Shown here piece by piece: positions 1-7,926 of a stretch of DNA of 64,000 nucleotides. Source of the DNA: CAYVVT01 sp964454335 (GTDB lineage: Bacteria > Fidelibacterota > UBA8477 > JABMPR01); assembly GCA_964454335.1 (NCBI GenBank), contig CAYVVT010000001.1, positions 496,001 through 560,000 on the forward strand. The letters are read 5' to 3'. Numbering within the stretch: position 1 is the stretch's first letter; each line of letters begins with the position of its first letter. A program made the translations under genes and the position numbers. The notes beneath the pieces were generated by a model, which saw only the letters and a program-made list of their open reading frames with translations, was not told the origin of the DNA and did not search any database.

Positions 1-1535
1 CTGTCCGGGACCTGGTGCGTATCGGTGGGCAGCACATGGATGTCTTCGATCCGGATACCCAGTGCTTCGGCCGCCATCTGCGCCACCACGGTAAGTGCAC
101 CCTGACCCATTTCCACCAATCCAAAGGATACAGCTACCGAGCCATCTCGATAAAGCTGCAGTTTGGCTCCCGAGCCATCCAGAGCCCAGCCGGCGGCCCC
201 CAGGCAATTGCCGTAATGAATACTGGCAACCCCCATCCCGGTGCGGTACCGCCCATCAGAACCGTTGATCGCAGGACCGGACCAACCTGATGCGTCCCTG
301 GCTCTGGTCAGTGTTTCCGTCGCGCCAACGCTGCTTTCCAGCAGCTGACCGGTAAGCGTCTGGCTGCCGACCTTGAGCATATTCTTCAATCTCAATTCGA
401 TGGGATCCATTTTCAGGGCGGCTGCGATATGATCCATGATCCGTTCGTGACCGAAAGCTGCCTGCGGTGAACCAAATCCCCGGAAAGCGCCGTTGGGTGG
501 CAGATTGGTATAGTAGGAGGTGGAATGCACTTTCACGTTCGGCAGTACATAGGGACCCATAGCCTGCATGGTGGAGCGGTACGAGACCACTGTAGATAAG
601 GTCGCATATGCACCGGCATTCTCTTCAAGGCGGATGTCTGCGGCGAGAAGCGTACCCTCCTCCGAGACCCCGACACGGTATTTCATTTGAAAGGGATGGC
701 GCTTCGATGTGAGCTGCATGTCATCCCTGCGTGAATAGACCATCCGCACGGGCTGCTGGAGGTGAAATACAGCCAGGGCTGCCATGGCACACAGCTCGGA
801 GGGAATGTCTTCCTTGCCTCCGAAGGCACCGCCGGTGGGCGCCTGCTCCACCCTTACCTGGCTATAGGCCAGGTTCAGGTTCCGGGCCACGGCTTTCTGT
901 ACATAATAGGGACATTGTAGAGAGCCCATCACAGAGACCCCGCCAAGACCGTCGGGACTTACGATACAGCACTGGGGTTCAAGATAATAGTGCTCCTGGA
1001 CAGGTGTGCTCAGCTCCACTTCGATGATGTGGTCAGCAGCTTTAAATCCAGCCTGGATATCACCGCGATCCACAAAATGCTCGCAGGCGATATTATTGGA
1101 ATGGATGAACTCAGTGGTAGCCGCGCGTGAGCTGTCGATACTGTAAACCGGCGTCAGCTCCTCAAATTCTATCAGTATCTCATCCGCTAGACGCTGGGCT
1201 GCTTCATCCGACCGGGCGACCAGAATGCCAACCGTGTCACCTAGGTACCGGATGCGGTCAGTGACGAGCAGGGGCTGATCCTCAATGATCACGCCCACCT
1301 GATTATCCCCGGGAATGTCCTTCGCCGTGAACAGGCCCACAAAGTCAGGATCCGTATTTACCGATGTTGGATCGATCCCCTTCAGGCGCGCATGCGAGAC
1401 CCGAGCATAGACCGGCGCCGCATGCAGAACATCAGCATGATCCAGATCAGGCAAAAAGCGGGTATCGCCCGTCACCTTCTGGCGAGCGTCCACCCGTGAT
1501 GGGCTTCTACCAATGATCTGTCCTGGCTTCGTCAC
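1..1535 (-). CDS. xdhA: Xanthine dehydrogenase-type molybdenum hydroxylase, large subunit (C-terminus beyond window)
   Basis: This open frame runs without a stop from a GTG at 1535 to the left edge, giving about 511 codons. The protein has the aldehyde oxidase/xanthine dehydrogenase large-subunit layout: an N-terminal a/b hammerhead domain of about 120 residues, then the molybdopterin-binding domain. Visible motifs are GGAFGGKED and GAFRGFGSPQ, both typical of molybdenum-cofactor binding; the C-terminal region with the catalytic Glu lies outside the window. The GTG start overlaps the TGA of the upstream adenine deaminase gene by 4 nt (GTGA), so the two are translationally coupled. No FeS or FAD subunit is seen here; they may lie further left. 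With yqeB, yqeC and xdhC divergently encoded next door, I infer a selenium-dependent purine hydroxylase. The family call is firm; the substrate (hypoxanthine/xanthine) is inferred from context. Confidence 0.9.
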   Translation of the reverse strand, partial: MTKPGQIIGRSPSRVDARQKVTGDTRFLPDLDHADVLHAAPVYARVSHARLKGIDPTSVNTDPDFVGLFTAKDIPGDNQVGVIIEDQPLLVTDRIRYLGDTVGILVARSDEAAQRLADEILIEFEELTPVYSIDSSRAATTEFIHSNNIACEHFVDRGDIQAGFKAADHIIEVELSTPVQEHYYLEPQCCIVSPDGLGGVSVMGSLQCPYYVQKAVARNLNLAYSQVRVEQAPTGGAFGGKEDIPSELCAMAALAVFHLQQPVRMVYSRRDDMQLTSKRHPFQMKYRVGVSEEGTLLAADIRLEENAGAYATLSTVVSYRSTMQAMGPYVLPNVKVHSTSYYTNLPPNGAFRGFGSPQAAFGHERIMDHIAAALKMDPIELRLKNMLKVGSQTLTGQLLESSVGATETLTRARDASGWSGPAINGSDGRYRTGMGVASIHYGNCLGAAGWALDGSGAKLQLYRDGSVAVSFGLVEMGQGALTVVAQMAAEALGIRIEDIHVLPTDTHQVPD

Positions 1536-3220
1536 AGGCTGGCCTCATGGTTTGCGCGCTGTTTCGCTGCAAACTCCGTGCGGGGCTGATAGGTTTTCAG
1601 GAATTTGAACTCCTTACCGTCAAAAAGTCCCCGGTCGCTGAGTTTGATCTCGGGTATCACCAGCAATGCCATGAAAGACAGGGTCATGAAAGGTGCCCGG
1701 AGGGTTGAGCCCATTTGCCTGGCCAGCCGGTCCAGATCAGCGTATAGCGCGCCCACAGAAAATGCGTCATCTGCGGACATGATCCCGGCCACCGGCAAAG
1801 GTAGGAACAGATCCCCGTCGGGTGAAAATGCGCCGACACCACCCTTCAGATCAATAATGCGATTAATGGCCTGAACGATGAAATCATCAGAGCTGCCCAC
1901 AGACACAATGTTGTGAGAATCATGGGCCACTGAAGAGACCAGAGCACCCTCCCGTAAACGGAATCCACGGATAAATGCCACCGCCGGCATGGCAGGGGTA
2001 TAGCGGTTATGAACGACGATCTTCAGAATATCAGCTGCCGGATCGATCTCGATGGGCTCCCGGTTTGGAGTACGGCTCCATTCGAATCGTTCGGTTACCA
2101 ATTGCCCGTCCACCACCTGTATGACTGGCAAGGGATCCTCTTCACTGAATACCTGGAGGTCCTCTTGTTCCAGAACCTTTGCCTTAAAATGATTTGGCGT
2201 GACCACAGGGCTGCCAGACAACCTTGATGTATTATTCTCCGAGACAAGTTTCCCCGCGATCCAGGTCTGCAATACCTTACAGCTTTCCAGGTCTTCCAGG
2301 ACCACCAGATCAGCTGGATCACCCGTCTGGAGCAAACCCACCGGTAGATCGTAATGCTGCACAGGTGTAACACAGGCGCTCCACAGTACCCTCATTGGAT
2401 CGACGCCTTTGGCTATTGCACGCCTGACCATGTCATTGATGTGACCATCGAGCAGATCGTCGGGATGTTTGTCGTCACTGCAGAGCATGCATTGCCGGGA
2501 ATGATCGTTCAGTAATGAATGCAGGTCATCCAGGTTCTGGGCCGCAGAGCCCTCACGGATCTGTACCAGCATACCCTGGGAGATCTTTTCCAGTGCTTCT
2601 TCCAGACTGACGCATTCATGGTCCGTACTGATACCTGATCCGATATAGGAAGAGGCTGCCGAACCTCTCAGCTCCGGAGCATGTCCATCCACTGGCTTTC
2701 CCAGATCATGGGCGATATTCAACTTTGCGCGAACATCTTCCAATCCGTTCAATACACCCGGGATGTTCATCATCTCGCTCAGCGCTACGATGTCATCGCG
2801 CTCCAGCAGCTGGCGGGTCACCTCAGCGTCAAAGGTTGCTCCCGATGTCTCGAACGAAGTGGCCGGGACACAGGAAGGTGCTGTAAAATGGAATTTGAAT
2901 GGTGTGCTGGCGGCATTCTCAAGCATGAATTCAACACCCGGTAAGCCAAGAACGTTGGCGATCTCATGGGGATCTGAGACAGTGGCGACAGTACCGTGGC
3001 GAACAGCCAGTCGGGCGAACTCAGAGGGTACGAGCATTGAACTTTCGATATGCACATGCGCATCTATGAATCCAGGCAGGATAAATTGGGACGTGACCTC
3101 GTCCATTGGAGAGATATCAATGATATGGCCATCCTCTATGGTCAATTGCCCGTTAAACTGACGGTCATTAAGAACATCAACGATGGTCCCATTAATATGA
3201 ATTTGATCCGGTCTGGTCAT
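1532..3220 (-). CDS. ade: Adenine deaminase
   Basis: A 562-aa protein of the bacterial adenine deaminase family (amidohydrolase superfamily), which converts adenine to hypoxanthine and ammonia in purine salvage or catabolism. The metal-binding HxH motif is seen in PGFIDAHVHIESS near residue 55. A second conserved block, CSDDKHPDDLLDGHI, lies near residue 250, and the C-terminal adenine deaminase domain (GVGAFSPDGD, then GSTLRAPFMTLSFMALLVIP) is intact. The length is typical of the family. The ATG at 3220-3218 is preceded by a GGGAC-like ribosome site. The gene is first in a leftward operon and its stop overlaps the GTG of the hydroxylase gene, so deamination to hypoxanthine is followed directly by its oxidation. 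It diverges from the yqeC-xdhC operon across a 160-bp gap. Confidence 0.95.
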   Translation of the reverse strand: MTRPDQIHINGTIVDVLNDRQFNGQLTIEDGHIIDISPMDEVTSQFILPGFIDAHVHIESSMLVPSEFARLAVRHGTVATVSDPHEIANVLGLPGVEFMLENAASTPFKFHFTAPSCVPATSFETSGATFDAEVTRQLLERDDIVALSEMMNIPGVLNGLEDVRAKLNIAHDLGKPVDGHAPELRGSAASSYIGSGISTDHECVSLEEALEKISQGMLVQIREGSAAQNLDDLHSLLNDHSRQCMLCSDDKHPDDLLDGHINDMVRRAIAKGVDPMRVLWSACVTPVQHYDLPVGLLQTGDPADLVVLEDLESCKVLQTWIAGKLVSENNTSRLSGSPVVTPNHFKAKVLEQEDLQVFSEEDPLPVIQVVDGQLVTERFEWSRTPNREPIEIDPAADILKIVVHNRYTPAMPAVAFIRGFRLREGALVSSVAHDSHNIVSVGSSDDFIVQAINRIIDLKGGVGAFSPDGDLFLPLPVAGIMSADDAFSVGALYADLDRLARQMGSTLRAPFMTLSFMALLVIPEIKLSDRGLFDGKEFKFLKTYQPRTEFAAKQRANHEASL

Positions 3221-3350
3221 GGTACGAAGTCCCGTCAGCAGAGGCTCAGAATCCTGAAAGCCAGTGTTGAACTCTTAACTTAGGCTATTCCAAGAATATA
3301 ATACAGTTAACATTTTTATTGGTGGGGCAGAGCCAAGAAGCCTTTTTTAC

Positions 3351-3356
3351 TATAAT
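3351..3356 (+). promoter_or_regulatory. Candidate -10 box for the yqeC operon
   Basis: A TATAAT hexamer lies 25 nt before the yqeC ATG, in the AT-rich gap between the divergent purine operons. No good -35 box at 17 bp spacing is seen, so this is only a weak promoter candidate. The rest of the 160-bp gap (3221-3380) holds no gene or recognisable riboswitch. Confidence 0.3.
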
Positions 3357-3380
3357 TATATCCTGCCTATATTCGAGCAC

Positions 3381-4121
3381 ATGTCGTTCTACAGAATGCT
3401 GTTTTCGTCAGTTGAGGCCGCCCGCGGTAGTTGCATCGGCCTGCTTGGAGGTGGGGGGAAGACCGCTCTGATGCATCAGTTGGGTAAGGAACTGGCTGGC
3501 CGGCATCGGACCCTGTTGACCTCCTTGACCAAAGCAGCCGCCTACGCACCCCACGAAGTCACCTATCTCCCATCTCTGCAAGGGAATGGGTTAGCGACAC
3601 TGTTCAGGCAAAGGAACCCGGTATACCTCATGCGGGAAAGCATTAACCAACATAAGCTCAAGGGTCTTGAAGCAGATGATTTGATGCAATTGAAGGGAGA
3701 TTGCGAAACAAGCATCTTTGAATGCGATGGGGCTCGTAATTTATCATTGAAGGTCCACTCTGAATACGATCCGGCGATCCCGGCATTCTGTACTCATCTC
3801 ATTATTGTTGTGGGCGCCGATGTCGTAGGTACCCGTCTGAGTGATGGTACGATCCACCGACCCCAACAGTTCGCTGTCCATTGGAATATCGCCCCTGATG
3901 AAGAATTGACTCCAGAGTTCATCAGCCGGGTTGTCAGCAGTAAACGCGGTTATCTGGGCAAAGCACCAGATGGACTCATTCCGACCTATTATGTCAACAA
4001 AGTTGACAGCCATGAGCCACAAGCCATGGCCCTGGCAGAAGCCATTTCTGCTGAAGCCGGCAGAGCCTGCGCCATGGGTAGCCTGTATACAGGGAATTGG
4101 GAGTGGGTATCGAACTTCTGA
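3381..4121 (+). CDS. yqeC: YqeC-like selenium-cofactor/molybdenum hydroxylase accessory protein
   Basis: A 246-aa protein with a P-loop-like glycine-rich segment near the N-terminus (GLLGGGGKTALM, residues about 20-31), followed by the conserved layout of YqeC proteins, the 'putative selenium-dependent hydroxylase accessory protein YqeC' family. ECDGARNLSLK near residue 115 matches the E-x-DGA-x-x-x-x-x-K block of this family. By comparative genomics YqeC accompanies YqeB and SelD in genomes with selenium-dependent molybdenum hydroxylases; its biochemical role is not settled. It is first in the rightward operon yqeC-mocA-yqeB-xdhC and its 3' end overlaps the next gene. The ribosome site before the ATG is poor. 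Confidence 0.82.
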   Translation: MSFYRMLFSSVEAARGSCIGLLGGGGKTALMHQLGKELAGRHRTLLTSLTKAAAYAPHEVTYLPSLQGNGLATLFRQRNPVYLMRESINQHKLKGLEADDLMQLKGDCETSIFECDGARNLSLKVHSEYDPAIPAFCTHLIIVVGADVVGTRLSDGTIHRPQQFAVHWNIAPDEELTPEFISRVVSSKRGYLGKAPDGLIPTYYVNKVDSHEPQAMALAEAISAEAGRACAMGSLYTGNWEWVSNF

Positions 4122-4696
4122 ATCTTGCCTTGATCATTCCGGCAGCAGGTCTGTCCAGCCGACAGCCACCCAATAAATTGCTGCTTGGGCTGGATGAACG
4201 CAGCGTGATCGAACAGACCATCAGCAACCTGGTAGATTTCCCCGGGGAAATTTATCTCGTGCTGGGGTATATGGCGGAGGAGATCCTGGCTCTTATCGAG
4301 CCCTATGAGGATCAGGTCAACATCGTCATGAATCCGGATTTTGAAAGCGGCCTGTCCAGCTCGATCAAGATCGGTGTGGATGCCGCCGGATCAGATCTGG
4401 ATTACTGGTGCTTCTGCCCCGGAGACAAGCCATTCATAACCCTGGACACTTTCTATGCGCTCTTCTATGTCCTCAGAGAGACAATGCCCGACATCCTGAT
4501 CCCCAGGTTCAAACAGCACCCCGGGCATCCCACCTTCTTCTCCACACTTCTGAAGGATGCCTTTCGCGAACTGGAAGGTGATGCCGGCGGAAGGCAGATC
4601 ATTTCAAGGACCGGGATCGATCCAGCATACGTGGACGTGCAGGAAGAGGGGATTATCATGGACATGGACCGATATCTGGAGGAGGAACATGGCTAA
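4103..4696 (+). CDS. mocA: MocA/YgfJ-like molybdenum cofactor nucleotidyltransferase
   Basis: A protein of about 197 aa of the NTP-transferase (MobA-like Rossmann) fold. The N-terminal signature is IIPAAGLSSRQPPNKLLLGL, the LAAGxSxRxGxxK nucleotide-binding loop, and the Mg-binding region is CPGDKPFITLDT, where a D-x-P motif is expected. MocA enzymes add CMP to molybdopterin for xanthine-dehydrogenase-type enzymes; YgfJ is the variant found in selenium-dependent hydroxylase loci. Starts: a TTG at 4097 is possible, but the GTG at 4103 has AGGGA at 4091-4095 at good spacing, so I prefer it. The start lies inside the end of yqeC and the stop overlaps the yqeB start, so translation is coupled. The choice between MocA and YgfJ cannot be settled by eye. 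Confidence 0.8.
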   Translation: MGIELLNLALIIPAAGLSSRQPPNKLLLGLDERSVIEQTISNLVDFPGEIYLVLGYMAEEILALIEPYEDQVNIVMNPDFESGLSSSIKIGVDAAGSDLDYWCFCPGDKPFITLDTFYALFYVLRETMPDILIPRFKQHPGHPTFFSTLLKDAFRELEGDAGGRQIISRTGIDPAYVDVQEEGIIMDMDRYLEEEHG

Positions 4697-5492
4697 ATCG
4701 AGGATTTGGGTGCGGGGCATGGGAGAGCTGGGATCAAGCGTTGCTCATCTCCTTCATCGGCTTGATTACAGGGTCTTTGGTTCCGAATTGGAGCAACCTC
4801 TGTCCATACGCAGACCTGTCTGCTTCAGTGAAGCTGTAAACCGAAACGAGACCGTTGTGGCGGGAGTTGAAGCTAGGCTGGTACCTTATGATTCACTTCT
4901 TGATGGGATGAGCCCTGAGTTCCTTCCAGTGGTCCTGGACAACAGGGCTGAATGCCTGAAACTAAAGCCCGAAATTTATGTGGACGCCCGGATGCTGAAG
5001 AAGCCCGGAGCGGACTCTCGGTCCTGGGCGCAGCTCTCCATCGGCCTGGGACCCGGATTCACAGCCGGGACCGATTGCCACGTCGTCATCGAGACAAAAC
5101 GAGGTCATGATCTGGGCCGCGTGATCCTTGACGGTACTGCACAGGCGAACACCGGTGTTCCGGGGCAGCTGGGTGGGAAATCCAGTGAACGGGTCATTCG
5201 CTCACCGGGAACAGGTCCCATCTCCTGGCAGGTCGACTTTGGCGAAGAAGTGGGGATTGGTCAGTTGTTGGGCACTTTGCCGGCTGGTACGCCTGTCAAA
5301 GCGATGATCAGCGGTATCGTTCGGGGTCTCATCGATCCCGGCGTCGGGGTGAAGCCGAACATGAAGATCGGTGATGTTGATCCCCGGGGTGACGAGGTGG
5401 ATTTCCGGCAGATCTCAGAGAAGGCAAGACTGGTTGCGTATGGCGTACTTGAGGCGATCTTAATTCAGAGCAAGGACAATGTTGATGGATAA
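4689..5492 (+). CDS. yqeB: YqeB-like selenium-dependent molybdenum cofactor biosynthesis protein
   Basis: A 267-aa protein matching the YqeB family (EF2563 type), annotated in other genomes as a selenium-dependent molybdenum hydroxylase accessory protein. It starts with a Rossmann-like segment (IWVRGMGELGSSVAHLLHRL, residues 5-24). The C-terminal half carries the family blocks GLGPGFTAG-x-D-CHVVIET, RGHDLGR and GIVRGLIDPGVGVKPNMKIGDVDPRG. The ATG at 4689 follows GGAGGAGGAAC directly and overlaps the last 8 nt of the preceding gene; a longer frame from 4557 is only read-through in another frame of mocA. Its known phylogenetic partners are YqeC, SelD and XDH-like enzymes; the chemistry is not established. 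Confidence 0.88.
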   Translation: MAKSRIWVRGMGELGSSVAHLLHRLDYRVFGSELEQPLSIRRPVCFSEAVNRNETVVAGVEARLVPYDSLLDGMSPEFLPVVLDNRAECLKLKPEIYVDARMLKKPGADSRSWAQLSIGLGPGFTAGTDCHVVIETKRGHDLGRVILDGTAQANTGVPGQLGGKSSERVIRSPGTGPISWQVDFGEEVGIGQLLGTLPAGTPVKAMISGIVRGLIDPGVGVKPNMKIGDVDPRGDEVDFRQISEKARLVAYGVLEAILIQSKDNVDG

Positions 5493-6462
5493 ACACCTTA
5501 TCAGAAAGATCGTCAAATTAACCGGTCAGGAACAGGCCAGCCTATGTTGCGTCGTTGCCTATCAGGGATCCGTTCCCCGCAAGGATTACCCCATGATGCT
5601 CGTATACGCCAGTGGGGACAGCGTTGGTACCGTGGGTGGGGGCATGTTGGAGCACGAGGTGATCGAGAAAGGTAGATCGCTCAAGGATCGGACACCCTTG
5701 TTACTCGATTTTGACCTGACGAACAAAGATCTGACCATCGGAGCTGGGATCTGTGGCGGAAACATGTCCGTCCTGATCCAGCGAATCGATACAGGGCTGC
5801 AGAAGCTGTTCAGGGAGTTTGATACCGAGATCGACGGTGGGAGTAATCCAGGTTTGCAGCTGGAACTCAATGTCGTCGATGGTGCGGTCCCAACTTGGAG
5901 CTTGACCAGCATGGGATCCTCCACGATCCAGCCGGTCATGGACAGGCCCGATCCAGAGAAGGGTGAGAAGATCAGGATCCGTTATCCAAATCGCAGTGCC
6001 CCGCGTCTGCATGTTTTTGGCGCAGGGCATGTTGGTGCGGCCGTGGCCAGACTTGCAATTCAGTTGGAACTGGAGACCCTGGTTTACGATGACCGGGTGG
6101 AGCTTCTGGACAAGACCCGGCTGAATGGTGCATTAACGGTGCCCCTGCAGGATCCAGCTGGATGGAAGGAGCTTCCCTACAGCCAGCAGGATTATGTCGT
6201 CCTGGCCTCCCGGTCACATCGTCATGATCTGGATCTACTCAAAGCCATCCTGAAAAGTCCCCCAGCATATGTCGGTGCCCTGGCGAGCAAGCGGAAATGG
6301 GCCCTTATGCGTTCGGACCTGCTTGAGAATGGCTATAACCAGGATGTGGTGGACGGTGTACACTCACCGGTCGGACTGAAGATAAACGCCGAGACGGTGA
6401 GCGAGATCGCCGTGAGCATCATGGCTGAGGTCATTGCTGAATACAGAGGTGCTGGGATCTGA
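5485..6462 (+). CDS. xdhC: XdhC/CoxI family molybdenum cofactor insertion protein
   Basis: A protein of about 325 aa with the two XdhC parts. The N-terminal XdhC/CoxI domain carries GSVPRKDYPMM and GTVGGGMLEHEV. The C-terminal NAD-binding-like Rossmann domain carries LHVFGAGHVGAAVARLA and the terminal block ASKRKWALMRSDL...GLKINAETVSEIAVSIMAEVIAE. XdhC proteins bind the mature cofactor, help sulfurate it, and insert it into xanthine-dehydrogenase-type apoenzymes. An ATG at 5479 is possible, but AAGG at 5472-5475 is better spaced for the ATG at 5485; either start overlaps the yqeB stop. It is last in the four-gene operon and about 100 nt upstream of the selenoprotein gene. In this locus it is expected to serve the purine hydroxylase encoded divergently. 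Confidence 0.9.
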   Translation: MDKHLIRKIVKLTGQEQASLCCVVAYQGSVPRKDYPMMLVYASGDSVGTVGGGMLEHEVIEKGRSLKDRTPLLLDFDLTNKDLTIGAGICGGNMSVLIQRIDTGLQKLFREFDTEIDGGSNPGLQLELNVVDGAVPTWSLTSMGSSTIQPVMDRPDPEKGEKIRIRYPNRSAPRLHVFGAGHVGAAVARLAIQLELETLVYDDRVELLDKTRLNGALTVPLQDPAGWKELPYSQQDYVVLASRSHRHDLDLLKAILKSPPAYVGALASKRKWALMRSDLLENGYNQDVVDGVHSPVGLKINAETVSEIAVSIMAEVIAEYRGAGI

Positions 6463-6568
6463 TCGTGTTCACACCAGCCCCTGGGACTGATAATTTTCTC
6501 CCGGAGCGATGCTGGCTATTGTATTGATACCCTGTTCAATTTATGTTGTTGGCAATTGAGGAGTTGAA

Positions 6569-6793
6569 ATGAAGATCAAGATCGAATACTGCCAGGTCTG
6601 AAACTATCTACCCAGAGCGGCCGGTCTGGCCGCAAGCATACTTGAGAAGTACGGTACGGAAGTGAAGGAACTAACCCTGGTACCCTCGTCGGGTGGTGTC
6701 TACGAGATCTCGAAAAATGAGAAGATGATCTTCTCGAAGAAATCCCTGGGACGCTTCCCCAGTTCAGATGACGAAGTCATAGACGCACTCTGA
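6569..6793 (+). CDS. selW: SelW/Rdx-family selenoprotein (in-frame UGA read as selenocysteine)
   Basis: A 74-residue gene starts at ATG 6569 after GAGGAGTTGAA. Codon 11 (6599-6601) is TGA, and the frame then stays open to a second TGA at 6791-6793. Reading codon 11 as Sec gives IEYCQVU-NYLPRAAGLAA at the N-terminus and a C-terminal part containing VPSSGGVYEI, MIFSKKSLGRFP and a final VIDAL. This is the whole Rdx (SelW/SelT/SelH) fold, with its CxxU redox motif at the normal place. A hairpin with a GGUCU loop begins 16 nt after the TGA (separate entry). Rdx proteins are thioredoxin-like; their substrates are poorly defined. The gene follows the selenium-dependent hydroxylase operon and ends at a strong terminator. 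The alternative, a disrupted gene, is unlikely because the stop falls exactly at the Cys/Sec position. Confidence 0.9.
6617..6633 (+). promoter_or_regulatory. Bacterial-type SECIS hairpin
   Basis: Immediately downstream of the Sec codon TGA (6599-6601) the coding sequence folds into a perfect 6-bp GC stem, GCGGCC/GGCCGC, with the 5-nt loop GGTCT (6623-6627). The loop is identical to the GGUCU of the E. coli fdhF SECIS as I recall it. It lies 21 nt after the UGA, within the distance expected for SelB recognition in bacteria. Because the stem is inside the reading frame it also encodes the residues AAGLAA. Confidence 0.82.
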
Positions 6794-6815
6794 ACCACAC
6801 TGAGACACAGATATG

Positions 6816-6841
6816 AAGCCGCCCTTTGTGGCGGCTTTTTC
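6816..6841 (+). terminator. Rho-independent terminator after selW
   Basis: AAGCCGCC and GGCGGCTT pair around a CTTTGT loop and are followed by a T-run. It ends the yqeC-mocA-yqeB-xdhC-selW transcript 23 nt after the selenoprotein stop. Confidence 0.88.
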
Positions 6842-6984
6842 ATTGCTGGAAGCGAATTTGTGATCTTGAATACATACTGATACGAAGCTTGCGATCTATC
6901 ACATATTAAGGTCAGTTCATTAATAACTTTTACTAACTCAATTCAGGGCTATTTTTGGCGAGAATTGAACAATAGAGGGGCATT

Positions 6985-7923
6985 ATGCGAAAAATCACAG
7001 TGATCCTGATCCTTCTCACTGGTCTGGTCAGCACCGTCAGTGCTGAGAACCAACTCATCGCCAAGGGGGCACCCATTGCGCTGACCATGCCCGGTGAACG
7101 CTATATGGCGCCAAAATGGTCACCTGACGGCAACCAGCTGGCAGTTACCGGACCGAGTTACGTGGGTATCTATCTGCTTGATTTTCCCGGTGGGGAGATC
7201 ACGGTCCTGAATGAAGAACCATCCGCGGGATTTGGGATGGCCTGGTCACCGGATGGACAGGGTATTGTCGCTCGAGTCGCCCGTTATGCCGACAAACGAC
7301 GCTACAACCAGGTTGTGCTCTTTACCCTGGAGGGTGAGAGAAGAGAACTTTCAGAAGAAGTGACCATACTTCCGGGTATACCCCGATTCAGCGGGAACGG
7401 TGATTTTGTCTTTCTGGAGGCGAGCAACGGATTCAGGAGCTATGCAAGTGATCCAGCCATCGAACCGGTCCATGACGGTTTACTTACCTATATCCGGAAT
7501 GATGGGCTATTTCTCCGGGACATGGCGCTCAGGAGTGAGACACGGATCTCCAGTGAAACCGAACGAGTGGTTTCGGTGCAGGTCTCTCCTGACGGATCGA
7601 GGCTTGTATATGCGACGGTAGGACAACATCTCTGGATCGCAAACAGTGACGGCAGTGACCGCCGGCCCCTGGCCGATGGCACAATTCCAGTATGGACCCC
7701 GGATGGGGAATGGATCATTTATATGCTCACAGTCGATGACGGCCACCAGATCCTGAATTCCGACATCTATGCCATTCAGCCTGACGGTAGGACACCCGTT
7801 AACCTGACGAATACAACGAACAGGATCGAGATGAATCCTGATGTTTCACCAGATGGTAACTGGGTGGCTTTCGATATGTTGAATATGGGGCAGATCTTTG
7901 TCCAGCAGATCGAGGGGAGGTAG
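6985..7923 (+). CDS. Exported TolB-like beta-propeller (WD40/PD40) protein
   Basis: A 312-aa protein with a cleavable signal peptide (hydrophobic ILILLTGLVSTVSA, residues 7-20). It then has repeated PD40-type propeller blades, recognised by W-x-PDG or V-SPDG motifs: KWSPDGNQLAVTG near 44, AWSPDGQGIVARV near 85, VSPDGSRLVYATV near 200, VWTPDGEWIIYML near 235 and VSPDGNWVAFDML near 290. Such propellers occur in TolB and in many periplasmic scaffold proteins; nothing fixes a partner here. The ATG has a good GAGGGG ribosome site. The stop is 3 nt before the next gene, a secreted amidase, so the two are co-transcribed and may act together at the envelope. Confidence 0.78.
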   Translation: MRKITVILILLTGLVSTVSAENQLIAKGAPIALTMPGERYMAPKWSPDGNQLAVTGPSYVGIYLLDFPGGEITVLNEEPSAGFGMAWSPDGQGIVARVARYADKRRYNQVVLFTLEGERRELSEEVTILPGIPRFSGNGDFVFLEASNGFRSYASDPAIEPVHDGLLTYIRNDGLFLRDMALRSETRISSETERVVSVQVSPDGSRLVYATVGQHLWIANSDGSDRRPLADGTIPVWTPDGEWIIYMLTVDDGHQILNSDIYAIQPDGRTPVNLTNTTNRIEMNPDVSPDGNWVAFDMLNMGQIFVQQIEGR

Positions 7924-7926
7924 ATC

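Noticed and set aside
15..1027. Short plus-strand reading frames at the left edge
   Set aside because: They are antisense to the clear xanthine dehydrogenase frame, which is open on the minus strand to the edge.
6599..6601. TGA at codon 11 read as a nonsense mutation (pseudogene)
   Set aside because: It falls exactly at the CxxU position, is followed by a SECIS-like hairpin, and the remaining frame shows no other damage.
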